From the NCBI RefSeq assembly GCF_030463535.1, contig NC_132879.1, positions 43,280,970-43,344,969 of the forward strand: a stretch of DNA of 64,000 bases, in the 5' to 3' direction. This document shows positions 14,801-26,066 of this stretch, piece by piece (positions within the stretch are counted from its first letter, which is position 1; the number at the start of each line of letters is the position of its first letter). This stretch comes from Salminus brasiliensis (taxonomy: Eukaryota; Chordata; Actinopteri; Characiformes; Bryconidae). The notes below the pieces were generated by a model, which had not been told where the DNA came from, did no database searches, and saw only the letters and a program-made list of their open reading frames with translations. Made by a program: the position numbers and the translations under genes.

Positions 14801-16424
14801 TATTTTTATTGCTGTTTTTAACTGTTTTGCATAAATTCTGCCCATAAAATACAGTTAGCATTTTTGGGATCTGTCCGCATAAAACATGTCTGTACATTTT
14901 AGGCAAGTACAGAGGACGGCTTTATTTACTGTTTGGATGCCCGGTCAGACAAGCTGGTGTTCACGCTGAGAGCACATGACGGAGAAGTGTCAGGTAGGAC
15001 ACCGGAGGAGGGAAGGAAAGGGAAGGTTTATGAGACCAGAAAAAATGCTTTCTACTGCGTTTATTGCATGATTCCACAATTCCAGTAAAACTATTAGACT
15101 TTACCCCCCCCCCCCCCCCAAAATGTTTTGAATACGAGTATCACCGAGAGCTTTAAGAAAAACTGACAGTGACATTTGATTGCGTATACATTTAGTGAGA
15201 ATCTGCATATTTTACATTTATTACTATAATTATTTTAGTGTAGGACACTACATTGATAAGGTCTTAAATTAAAACAGCAACCTGTCCTTTACTTTTACTG
15301 TATTTTCCCACCTTCATTTTTTTCATGCAGATACAACATTTTAAGCCTTTTAATGACACTTGTTCTTGGTAGTATGTTACAATAGTGTAAAACATTACAA
15401 CAAAACAGTATTGCAGTTTACTTCAGTTTTTATTTTATATGATAATGAGGTTTTTTTAAAAGGCTGTATAAAATATAAAAGATGACCATTTCAAAAATGC
15501 CAGAAATATCAGTTCAGGATAAGTACAGAAATTAAATCACAACATCCTGCCTGCCATTATTCTGTATTGTGGTATTTTTATGTTACTGTTAATCTACAAA
15601 CAGTGTTTTTTGTTAAATTCTTGGTGTGTCTTCTTTAATGTTTTCTAATCCTTCTTTTAGGTATGGATCTCAGCAGTCAGGTCAATGGCTGTCTAGTTAC
15701 CTCATCTGCTGACAAACATGTGAAAGTCTGGGACATCCTGGGCAACAAGCCTAGTTTAATTCACTCCAGAGATATGAAAATGGTAAACCTTTACAACAGC
15801 TTCACCATGATTCCACATGTTTGATCATATTGGAACTGACTGTCTAAATACCAGAGTCCTCAAGAGATGGGTCATGTGTGTTAGAGCAGGGAAAAAGCAA
15901 AATTGTGGGTTTCTAGGGCTGACCTAGATTGGCTGTAATAATGTTTACATGCTAATAACCACAGTTACTGAAAGCACATTAAGAGTGAGCCACTGTCATC
16001 TGCTGGCAGTTACATTAGCATTTTTGCTACCATTGTGTACCGATGAAGTGTTTGTCCAGTTGCTGGAAAGTATGTTTTGGTAGCTAAACAATGTCTTTGT
16101 CCGATAGGGCGTATTATTCTGTGCAGCCTGCTGCCCTGACTTGCCGTTTGTGTATGCGTTTGGAGGACAGAAGGATGGACTGCGTGTGTGGGACATCAGT
16201 GATGTAGCTGCTGGTATGAAACCTATTTAAAATCAAAATCAAAAATGCTTGTACAATACCTGTTGCTGAATTTAATTACTTACTAGTGTTACCAGTCAAA
16301 TTTGTAATTAGTTTTTTGTTTTTTGTCCCCAGTGGCAGAGGCTTTCGGCAGTCGGGAGCGATTGGTGGCTAACACCGTGTCTGGCGCTTCTAGCAGTGGT
16401 ACAGCTGACATGGAGGTCTCTTAA
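8467..16424 (+). CDS. pwp1: PWP1, periodic tryptophan protein 1 homolog (WD40 ribosome-biogenesis/chromatin protein)
   Basis: Fifteen coding exons join in frame into 488 codons (human PWP1 is 501): 8467-8532, 8655-8713, 10476-10648, 10964-11049, 12373-12469, 12579-12689, 13088-13215, 13879-13943, 14037-14133, 14501-14562, 14666-14777, 14903-14993, 15661-15782, 16108-16213 and 16333-16424 (TAA 16422). All introns are GT-AG. The start gives [14 protein letters not shown], matching the family N-terminus. Residues about 42-90 are an acidic stretch ending in the conserved [12 protein letters not shown]. Residues about 228-240 are lysine-rich ([11 protein letters not shown]), probably a nuclear or nucleolar signal. 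From about residue 241 come WD40 repeats with typical endings (VILWD, VKVWDI, LRVWDI). Known for the family: a nucleolar/chromatin WD40 protein that supports rRNA synthesis and ribosome assembly. Exon 1 follows a GC-rich stretch typical of a housekeeping promoter. The tail is shorter and serine-rich compared with human. Identity is very secure. Confidence 0.97.
9005..9530. mobile_element. Non-autonomous DNA transposon with long inverted termini, in pwp1 intron 2
   Basis: The left arm (about 9025-9112: cagagcaggtagtatttgga..., then cactgatgtggtggtggtgt) is mirrored by the right arm (about 9423-9517: cacactaacacaccgccacc ... gataatacctgctctgtgg). The arms are about 90 bases with only scattered mismatches. 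The interior reads 'cagcagtgctgctggagttt'. I recognise this as a very abundant repeat of ostariophysan fish genomes, usually called hAT-like. No transposase is encoded. Confidence 0.8.
10037..10255 (+). repeat. Dispersed fish repeat of the 'CTTATCCAGAGCGACTTACA' family
   Basis: It starts with tacatttatgacatctagct and the signature cttatccagagcgacttaca, and runs through a 'gggaattgaaccccagtttc' block to a 'gttgcgccacacc' end. Further copies lie at 53780-53860 (plus) and about 59979-60020 (reverse, truncated). Confidence 0.75.
11749..11852. repeat. Compound (TA)n(CA)n microsatellite in pwp1 intron 4
   Basis: About 41 TA units followed by CA units. Confidence 0.95.
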
Positions 16425-17051
16425 CAGCTGTTTACAGTTCCCCACGTTCTTCATGCATTTGACTCAAATACAGCCAATGGAACAGATACTTCATCATCAA
16501 AGAAGTATCCCAGGTCCTTCCTTGCCGCTAATAGGAATGAAGTTTTTCCATAATTGTTTATGGAGTGGGAGAAAGGACCGTTAAGAAAAAGACCTCTGTT
16601 GCTGAATTGGCAGAAGGCCTTAATGGTGATGAAGTGTGGTTTTCTCTGACCAAAACACAGTTCAGTTACTATGCTTTATGCTGTTAATTATTCAAAACTT
16701 GCCTCAAACAGAAGTTGTCTGTTATGCGCACCTTTTTGGTAAAAGGTTTATAGACATTTTGAATTCAGTTATTTACAAATCAGTGACAGGAACTTCTGTC
16801 ATAATGTGCTTTTATGTAAGCAGGTAATTAGTAGAGAATGGTGTTAAGTCAAGGGTACAAGGGCAGAGATACTTGGCTACTTTGATGAACCCAGGTTTAA
16901 GTTAATGGTATTGTATGTGAATCTTGATCTCACTCTAGATTCCTGTCGTTTTGACACTTTAGACAGGAGGTGAGTCTAGTTTGCAATCTTAATTTTCACC
17001 AGTTGATCGGTGTATGGAGATCCAGTTCCACATCCACAGTGGATTTGAATT

Positions 17052-17320
17052 ACCCAGTTTTACAGTTGTTTGTAAAAGTTTGGGCATCCCTGGCCAAAAG
17101 GTAAAAGTGCATCTGCTGTTTCTTCTGCAAGTGTTAATGCCCAGTTACTTCCAGCTCGTATGTGTACTCATAACTTAATGAACTCAATAGTTCTTAATTG
17201 AATTAGTAAGACTGGTTAGGCAGGTAAAAAAGTTTAGGAATTATCAACTGCTGATCATTTCAGAGAGGAATAAATCTGGCATCTTCCAACCTGACACCCA
17301 TAAGCTGCTCTTGGCAGTTA
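17052..17320. mobile_element. Decayed Tc1-like fragment
   Basis: It begins with a Tc1-type end (tttgtaaaagtttgggcatc). The interior (ctgatcatttcagagaggaa) resembles degraded Tc1 sequence. The right end is not clear. A related end occurs at about 49620. Confidence 0.5.
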
Positions 17321-17784
17321 ACTAAATAAATTGAAATTTTGTTTCATTGCTTATTGTCTGTTTTGTCTAAGATGTAGATGCTTTCATCTTGTATACACTC
17401 ACTACAGTGTTCTTCTCCCTAATGTTTGTGACATTGACACTTTTTTTGCACAGTCCACTTTACTTCATTTGTTGTCCCAAACATTATGGAGAGCATTGTA
17501 TTGTTGATACACTATGTAAATACTACTGTATATCAGCGGTTTACCTATTAGGCACACTTCATTTAACTTTTTCAATTAATTAGCATAATTAATGCATAAT
17601 TCTCTAAATTATGCATGCTTATTATGTATTCAGCCAATTCTGCCTTTAGGTTTAAGCCATTGTCTGTGCCAAGCCAGCTGCTGTTACTGTTTTTAGCTAT
17701 GTCCATTTGTTCATTTAGATAACAGTATGCTGTTGAGTAACAGTAATCAAACCTGCATTTCCCTTTACTTGTTCAAATATAGAT

Positions 17785-18060
17785 ATGTGTTATTTGTTAT
17801 TGTATCCACCACCCCAGCAACTGAAATGTGAAGTCAGCCGTTTTGGTGTATTTCGGGTTTGGCATGAGCAAGAAGCACGAGCTTCAGCTCAATTTTATGT
17901 CACAATGAGCAAGCAGCCCACCCAGACAGATCTTAAACTTACAGCAGCTGTAGTTTCACACGATCTCTCTGGGGGGGAAAAACTCATGACTGTTTTTGAT
18001 CCTCATACAAAATATAATACAACACATGAACATGAGGAAAATGTTTTAAATGATTTATAA
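17785..18060 (+). other. Unexplained 91-codon ORF
   Basis: The ORF from ATG 17785 to TAA 18058 has balanced composition, unlike the low-complexity ORFs around it. A pyrimidine/CCCAG acceptor-like site (ccaccaccccag) precedes codon 12. I recognise no domain. It may be chance, an exon of an unknown transcript, or a transposon remnant. Confidence 0.2.
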
Positions 18061-18174
18061 TTGAATAAATGATAAATCACTCATTTTAAAGCATTGGTCT
18101 ACACCTATAATCACCAATGTGAAAAAGAAAGCTGTGTGGGGAAAAAAATCTGATCTCATTCATTGTTCACATGG

Positions 18175-18650
18175 TGTGATTCTTGGTGTCAGCTGGGCTG
18201 GTTTGAGTGTTTCCAGGATCTGGGATTTTCAGCACAGCAACAATCATTAAAGGTTTCTCAGAATGGTGCAGTGGAGTGAGTGACAATTCTGCTGATGGAC
18301 ACGTCTTGTTGATATGAGGGGTCAGTGGGGAATAGCCAGTCTGCTTTGAGCTGACAGAAAGACTGTGGTAACTGATACTCACTCAGTACAATTGTAGTTA
18401 ACAAAAAAAGCATTTCAGAATGAACTTGAGGCGGATGGGCTGCAGCAGAAGCCCAGGTCAGGTTCCACTTCTGTCAGCCAAGAACAGAAAGATGAGGCTG
18501 CACTGAGCACAGACTCACTCAAACCAGCCAGCTGAAAACAGGCAAATGTACCCTAGTCTGATGAAACTCGATTTCTGCTGAGGCTCACAAGATCTGGGCT
18601 AAATCTGGCTAGTGGAGGTGGTGTAATGGTGTGGGGAATGTTTTCAATTA
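18175..18650 (+). mobile_element. Decayed Tc1-like transposase fragment
   Basis: The stretch (gtcagctgggctggtttgag ... gaggcggatgggctgcagca ... tgaaactcgatttctgctga) is a familiar fish Tc1 family, plus orientation, with many stops and indels. The catalytic domain is only partly present (a 'ggtggtgtaatggtgtgggg' VMVWG-type block at about 18617-18637). Confidence 0.65.
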
Positions 18651-18699
18651 GTGAAACGGAGATCACCTGAGTGCAGTGAATGTGTCTCAAGTGCTTGTA

Positions 18700-18835
18700 G
18701 TATAAATACACCTGTCTGGAAGGTCCAGTCACTGGTTAATCAGTATTCCTGACTACAAATAAACTACAAAAAAAGACACACACACACAAACACTCCAAGC
18801 AGCTCAGAGAAAGGATATCGAATATAATATAAATA
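18700..18835 (+). mobile_element. Fragment of another Tc1/mariner family
   Basis: The block 'aatacacctgtctggaaggt ccagtcactggttaatcagt' and 'actccaagcagctcagagaa' is the 5' part of a familiar fish mariner-type repeat. It is cut short by the element that starts at 18848. Confidence 0.5.
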
Positions 18836-18847
18836 TATATATATATA

Positions 18848-19708
18848 CACTACCGCTCAAAAGTTTAGGATCACAAATTTTACATTTTCATGCAATTCAC
18901 AAACAATATTGTCCATTTCACAATGTATCAGATGATCTGGCAGAATTGCCAAGAAAAAGCCATACCCTACACTGGCCAATAAAAAGAAAAGACTGCGATG
19001 GACCAAAGAGAAAAGACATTGGACAGATGAATCCAAGTTTGAGGTCTTTGGATCAAACAGAAGAACATTTGTGAGGCGCAGGACCAATGAAAAGATGCAT
19101 GACCAATGCTTAATGCCATCTGTCAAGCATGGTGGAGGCAGAGTGATGGTCTGGGGATGCTTTGAAGGATTTATACAGACTGGAAGGGATCTTAAAGAAA
19201 CAAGGCCATTCCATACCCTATGGACAGCGCTTGATTGGGGCCAATTTCCTACAACAGGATAATGACCCCAAACACACCTCCAAATTGTGTTGGCAATATT
19301 TAAGAAATAAGGAGTCAGCCAGAATTCTGACTATAACAGAGTGGCCAGCACAGTCTCCGGATCTGAACCCTATTGAGCTGTTGTGAGAGCAGCCTGACTG
19401 TATGGTATGGAGGAAGACTGCATCAAGCCAATCCATGTTGTGGGAGATGCTACAGAAGCATGGGGTGAAATCACATCAGATTACCTCGAAAAGTTGATAG
19501 CTAGAATGCCAGGCTGTAACTGCTGCAAAAGGTGGCTTCTTTGATGAAGGCAAAATTTGAAGTACACAGTCATAATTTTCATTAAAATCAATATTTCTTA
19601 CTTTGACAATGTCTGCATGTCCTGTTTATTTGCTTTATGTCATAATCCTAAGTGTGTTTCAATTGAAAACAAGAAAATTTCACTGTGATCCCAAACTTTT
19701 GAGCTGTA

Positions 19709-19711
<3 letters not shown>
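18848..19711 (+). mobile_element. Internally deleted Tc1-like transposon with intact inverted ends
   Basis: The 27-base ends (18848-18874 and 19685-19711) match at about 25 of 27 positions after reversal. Between them lies the C-terminal half of a Tc1 transposase: WTDESKFEVFG (first Asp), [21 protein letters not shown] (second Asp) and [10 protein letters not shown] (Glu). One frameshift lies at about 19165 and a TGA stands where Trp is expected after LL (19384-19386). At 864 bp it is about half a full Tc1; the DNA-binding half is missing. Confidence 0.85.

Positions 19712-19767
<56 letters not shown>
19709..19767. repeat. (TA)n microsatellite at the right end of a Tc1 element
   Basis: About 29 TA units begin at the outer base of the Tc1 inverted repeat. 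A shorter TA run lies at the left end (about 18831-18846). Confidence 0.95.
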
Positions 19768-19770
<3 letters not shown>

Positions 19771-20079
19771 TAAATTAAGAGATTTAATTCTGTGAAATTC
19801 ATCCTTAATAAAAATCCATATTTAATAGTGATAACTGTGGGAGCAGTCCCAGGGAGGTGTATATATGTGCATACATGGGCACTAAATGTTGCGTTTTGCG
19901 TTTAGACATATTTCTGTGGTCCCCTATGAAAGCATACAAATGGGTTGATGGGTTAAAATATGCTGATGGTAAACATAAGCTAAATCAATTTCATCCATGT
20001 AACGTTTAAGAAGCACTTTCAATATTCTAGTATTAATCTGGGCGATCAGACCAGAGACTGACAGTAATTCCCACACTGT

Positions 20080-20322
20080 AAGCATTACGGCGCATCTTTT
20101 CTGTTGGAAGCGAAACCGCAGCAAACTACATTTCCCAGAGAGCCTCGGGCGCATGACGTGCGGAGTTTACGCGTCACTCTCAGGTCAGACTGCGCAGCTG
20201 CCGTGTAGTTAAAGGACATTCCCCTGTTAAACTGTAACTGGACACTTGATGCGCGATCGGTCAGCCAAATTCAGCTCGGCTCCTCGTGTGTCACATCTCT
20301 AACAGAGGCTGAAGGGGTTCAG
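20080..20322 (+). promoter_or_regulatory. slc26a5: Probable slc26a5 promoter and non-coding first exon
   Basis: A CpG-bearing island lies upstream of prestin. ACTACATTTCCCAGA at 20125-20139 fits the ZNF143/Staf core (ACTACAnnTCCCAGnA), and a CRE-like TGACGTG lies at 20154-20160. A plausible donor (ggttcag|gtagga) at 20322/20323 would end a non-coding first exon, which would splice to the acceptor before 21203. The start site is inferred. Confidence 0.5.
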
Positions 20323-21279
20323 GTAGGATTTTTTCGGTCGTCTCTCTCAGAACAGGACCGATGGGGAAACACTCGATACTAGTTTTTTTGGTCCTACTTT
20401 CACACAGCCAGCCTGCCTGCATCCATGCTTTGGGTTAGAATGCATACTGCATAAAAGTTCCCTGTTAATTTCACAAATATCACACGTGTGGTGTTAGAAG
20501 GCTATTTTTGCCCCATAGGGGTTTTAACTTCTCGTCTCCGAACAGGTTGAGAGAGGAGAACTAACGTAGCTTAGGGAGCAGAAGTCCTCATGGTTGGGAA
20601 TGCCCTGACTAGCATCACGTACTTCTGCTGCTAGAGTGAGCTGTCATTTCCTTTAGTGTGAGCGTGTGTGTGTGTGTATATCTCTGTGTGTGTGTTCTAA
20701 AGGACATTTCAGAGAGCAGAGATTTATAAACTAGACCTTCACATCTCTGTTCATTCTGTTCTTCGCAAGGTAAACATTGAGCAATGTTGGGTTTTATTCG
20801 TGGCTTTGCCAGACTGATTGCCTGCCTGTATACACTATTCACTCTGAAAGGTCACCCCCCCATGCCTTGGCAAGCAGTAAAGGCTAAAGCAGTCTGTCCT
20901 TTGAGTGCATTTATCAAGCTTGTTGCTTCACCAACGATTTCCTAGTTTCCTAGTATTTTTTTTTTTAGTCTCCATGAAAACAAACAGGTTGTCATGGACC
21001 ATTAAACATCACTCTCGAAGGTAACTGGGAGCTCAGTAACCTGCTCAGTCAGAGACTGATCCCAGTTGTAATTATTCTACGCTGGTTATATTTGATCACA
21101 GTAAATCCAGTAAAGTGGTGCTTTGATTAAAGCAGGTGGGTCATGGAGATTTCTACACCTCCGGGGTTGGGCCACGTCAATCATCCTTATCTCTTTAAAC
21201 AGGAAGGAAGGAGAGGGAGCAGGGCGATTGCATCCTTGTGAGCACCGGCGACTGTCATGAGAAGGCTTCCTCTGTTGTT

Positions 21280-24200
21280 ATGGAACATGTAACTGCTGAT
21301 GAAGAGCCCTCTGCTCCGCTGGTGTATCGGGTCGAGCGCAATGTGTTTGATGAGGAATACCTCAGCTCCCAACTTCTGCATGAGAAGGAAAGGACACCCA
21401 AGACTTTTGGGCAGAGAGTTGCTGAACGGTGCCGGTAAGCTATATTGGATTTTGGTAATAAGCATTTTGGAGGGGTTTTTTTTGGAACTATGTTTTATTG
21501 CACAACACTAATTATACTGCCTATGCACACAGTAATTATGCTCAACTAGTGTTTCTTAAATACACTTACTTTTACTGTGTTTTACTGTAATTATAGTTTT
21601 TGTTTGTATGTTTGTTTTAACGCCTTAAATTGAGCTTTAACTTTCTTACAGAGTCTCAGGTCATTTTAAACAGCATTAGTGTTTATCCTGTTATCCTGTT
21701 ATTAGTCTAGTAATCCTGATTTGACGTCATTTTAAAACGTAGATATGTAGATGAATGGGTATGTGACTTCAGGTTTTTTTTTTTTTTCGGTTTAAGCTGT
21801 TCATCTGAAAAAGCCAAATCAGCTGTCCTGAGCCTCCTGCCCATCCTATCATGGCTACCGTCCTACCCAGTCAAGGAGTACCTGTTTGGGGACATAGTTT
21901 CTGGCCTCAGCACAGGAGTCATGCAGCTTCCTCAAGGTCAGATGAAATGGAACGGACACATAAGAAAACTAGTGGAAGCACTTTAATCACAAATAATGAG
22001 CACAAAGTTCATATACTGCAGTGCACTAAATCCAGTTAACTCGGGCTAGTTAGGCTCTAATTGTAATCCGTGTATTTGTTCAGTGTTTTAAGAACACAGT
22101 TCTGAAGTGAGTTTATAACTTGTGGAACATGTCTCTGCCTCCCTCCCTTCCACCAGGTCTCGCCTATGCCATGCTAGCAGCTGTGCCTCCAGTCTATGGC
22201 CTGTATTCCTCATTCTACCCTGTTGTTCTCTACACTTTCTTCGGTACCTCCAGGCATATATCAATAGGTGAGTAGGTTGTAGACCCAAGTGTGATGAGGG
22301 CCGTCTTCATAAATGGAGACACTGGAATTCACAGACAGTTGTTCTCTAATAAAAAAAAGCTTGAGAATGTGATTGTGACTGACCTACTGATCTCAGTGCA
22401 TCGTTGCTTACTATCCTTGGCTAGAAGCCACACAATCTGCCAAGCTATCAGTGCCTTGCTGTCAGTTGGTATACAAGGCAATAAGAACTTTGTCTGGAAA
22501 AAGAATAGTATTTTTTGCATATGTACCCATATGTTACTTCATATTTCAGAATACCAGCACTACTCCAGTCTGTATGATAATATAATAATAATCTAAATGA
22601 TCATTTTGAAATTTAAGTTTAATTCTATAGGCAGCTAATTTGTATATGCATTTGTTTAAAGTAGAGATGGCATATTATCATTGGTATCAATGAATTTTGG
22701 GAGGATGTTAGCAGAAAATACTGGATTGGTTATCGGTGGCAAAACAGAATGAATCTGATTCAGTCATATAAGCACACAGTCACACTGTGTGATATGGTGG
22801 TGTAAGCTGTGTGTTATCTTGTGAAAATAATAGTTTGAGGATGTTAAGTAAAGTTCTCCAAAAAAAAAAATGTTTATTAAAAATAATTATTGGTATTGGT
22901 AAAAAAATGAATATATATATTTTTTTAAAGATGTGTCACAATTTTAGAATCACCTCTTACTGAACTGGGTTATTACAGATATCCGTAACATGCTTAACGT
23001 GAGGCTGTTCTCCTCATTACTATTATGAATTAGATTATTAAGTGTTAGACCTAATCCTGGTCCTGTATGATGTAGGGGCTTCAATTCTATAACACACCCA
23101 GGTCACCTGAGGAAGGGCTTATTAATCAGTTATTAGTTAATATTTGCATCAGGAGTTTTGGGAGCAGGTGAAACTATAAGATGTGCAGGGCAATGAGCCT
23201 CCAGGACTAGGATTGAGAACCACTATAGTAGGCCAGTCATTGCACCTTATGGTATATTACTCATTAGTTGAATAGGTAATGGCAGTGCTTAGTCATTTCC
23301 TAATTTTTGACACATCCCCATTTATAACTCAATAAGTCATATGAAACAGATGCATTGCCTGTGGGTGAATAGAGAATATTTAGAATATGGTGGGCAGATG
23401 GGTGTAAATTGATTATCAGCACCGTTGTGATGACTACACAAGGATGTATACTGGAAGAGCTCATGGTTTGTATCACATTTTTATGTTTACAGTTTTTCCT
23501 TTACAGTCAGTAGAGAACATCTGTTGTTCCAAAAGCAGGGGAACTCTAGAGTCATTTGTAAACAGTTATCTTTACAAAAAGGCCTCAGATGGTGTAGAAT
23601 CGTGCTGTGCTTGGGATGACTGTGGAGCAGAGGCTAAAGGGCTCTCTCTGTCAGCCACTACAACAAAAGCTAATCAGCAGGAAAACGAACACAGCCTCCC
23701 CGTTTTTGGACTCCTGTGGCCCTCCAGCTTGGCTAGAATGTCAGTTTTCCACGGCCCCTGCCAAACGCAATAGTAACTGAAGTATGCGATATCTCAACCG
23801 TGGAAGTCCTGAAGATGTTCGTTTTCAGGTGAAAAGCTGGTTCCTGTATCTTTTAATGACTTCTCCATTTCTGTGGTGTTGGTGATGGTTCTGATTTGAG
23901 GCACATTTAGGGAAGAGCTACACCTACTATGAATTATGAGCGAGAACAGGCTTCTGAAGAAGGCCGAAAGCACTGGTTTATGAAGAGATCATAAAGTCCA
24001 GAAGGGATTTGTTTTGTTGGTTCAGAATCTTGACCATTGGCTCCATGGCTGACTGAGAGAGTATCTGCTTGTTCAGGTGTTGTGCAAGAGCAAGTTGCAC
24101 CAAGGTCTGCTGTCCTCTGTTTACTGAACTCTCACTCGTTACACAGCATGTTAACAGGAAGCCAAACAGAAACCCTCTTCTAGATGCAGTATTGAGAGCA

Positions 24201-26021
24201 GGGTCCTTTAAACTGTTGAGGAGAAGTCTTCATTAAATTACCAATAGCATGTTCCTCAAGAGAAACCTGACTGTAGGACACCACACTGCTGCTTCAGTTG
24301 AGGTTTTCTTTGTGGACTGGGTTATCAGTCCAGCCATCTGTCATAATGACTCATTCAATCCTGTATATGGTAGACACACCTCAAATGACCCTCCAAATGA
24401 ACACATGATTGTGCCTTGGAGCCACCATTCAGATGACTTGGACGAATCATTTGAGTAGCAGTAGTTTGTTCAGCGTGACTACTTTTGTGCCCCACTTATC
24501 ATAATTTGGGATCATGCTATCGTGTGTTGGTGTGTTTACACTAGTGAGTGTAATCTTTGCTGCTAACCCTCCTCAGCACACGCACGCATGTATCTGCTCA
24601 GCAGCATGTTTGCACGTACAGACCACAACAGGAAGGAGAGATGAAAATTTATAGGAAGTTAGAAAGGAATGAGGCGGAGTGTCAGACGTCAGCTTTCAAA
24701 CTCTCAACCTTCAGTTATTTTGTAACTCAGTTGAAGGCCTGAATAACGTGTTTGTTGAGAACATGCGTTAAACTCTAGTAGACAAATATTTAACAAATTA
24801 ATGTAAATGTGTTTTACCGTATCTTGTTTATTATTATCAGGAGAGGAAATAACACACTATCACAATACACATTACCTTGTCTTTTGATAATATGCAGGAG
24901 TGTTCCATCTGCTATATCGGAAATGCTCAGGATTGGCTGATATTGCTTTAGAAATTGTGTTGTTTTCTGGTGTTTCAGAGGTGACCAAGTAATGCGTACA
25001 TTAAGTCCAGTCCAGTTATGTTGTTAATGAGCACAATTTTCAGCAAACAGTTGCGGAACAAGAGAGAAGACCGTAAGCTTCAGCAATAAATATAGGCAAT
25101 AGAAGCAGCAGTGGTACGCATAAAACGCTGAAATTGTACTTTGAAGTGGGAAAATAAGGAAAAATTAGTTTGTAATTTTTCAATACTGAAAAAATGCACT
25201 GCCTAAGTAAGAAAAATCTCCAAAATCTCAGCTTTACAGAAGAAGGAAAACACCTTTGCCATCAGTGCCCGGAGTATGAGAGAGCACAATTCCCCCTTAT
25301 CACTTTTAAAGCGATGTTGGCTGGCACGGGTGTCAGTTAGCTGGACCCTCATTGGCGGCAGTTAGAAAAGAGGTGGTGGCTGGCTCCGCATGTATCCGAG
25401 ACCCTTCTAGTTTCGGGAGCATTGCTAGTGCTAGGGGCAGTTACGAACCGGTGGATTAATTGCCAGTACCTAATTTGAAGGAAAAATGGGAAATAATTGA
25501 CAAAAAAAGAGAAACTTTTGAGTTAGATCCAGGAAGTTTGGCTTAGATAGATATACTTTTCAGGACCTGACACACCACTGTTTAACTAAATAGACTCTCA
25601 ATATCACAACCACCTAAAATGTATAATAATAAAAAAACATCATTATCTAAGCATGTAAGCATCTCCTTGCCCACTTTAATCTGGCCACTCCCAGACAGCA
25701 TTACTTGACTATTGTCACATTCTTAGACTAGGAATTTTACTGATTGGATGACAAACAATGTTGGTACTGCTGCTTATAATGTTGACATATAACAGGCTAA
25801 TGCAGTAATATAATACTACAGTAATAATAAATTAGTATTATTAATCATCATCATCATCATCATCAGGAAATTTAGGTTAATATAATGTAACATGCATAGC
25901 ACCTGACTACTATTCCCTACTCCCTGACTACTATTCCTAAACATGAGTGTTGGCTTGTGTTTGCATTTGATAAGAGCATACTTTGAATACTTGTTAAACA
26001 GCATTGCTCAGGGTGACGTGT

Positions 26022-26066
<45 letters not shown>

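Larger units (their letters stand above)
16425..18170. other. Spacer downstream of pwp1
   Basis: Holds the pwp1 3' UTR (its poly(A) site is not clear; AATAAA occurs at 17324-17329 inside the Tc1 fragment) and an unexplained 91-codon ORF at 17785-18060 listed separately. No other gene signal. Confidence 0.5.

Noticed and set aside
21238-21279. Upstream extension of prestin from GTG at 21238
   Set aside because: GTG starts are not expected in vertebrate genes, and MEHV at 21280 matches the family N-terminus.
23444-23773. 109-codon ORF in the long slc26a5 intron
   Set aside because: No domain, no splice sites in matching phase, and the SLC26 chain closes without it.
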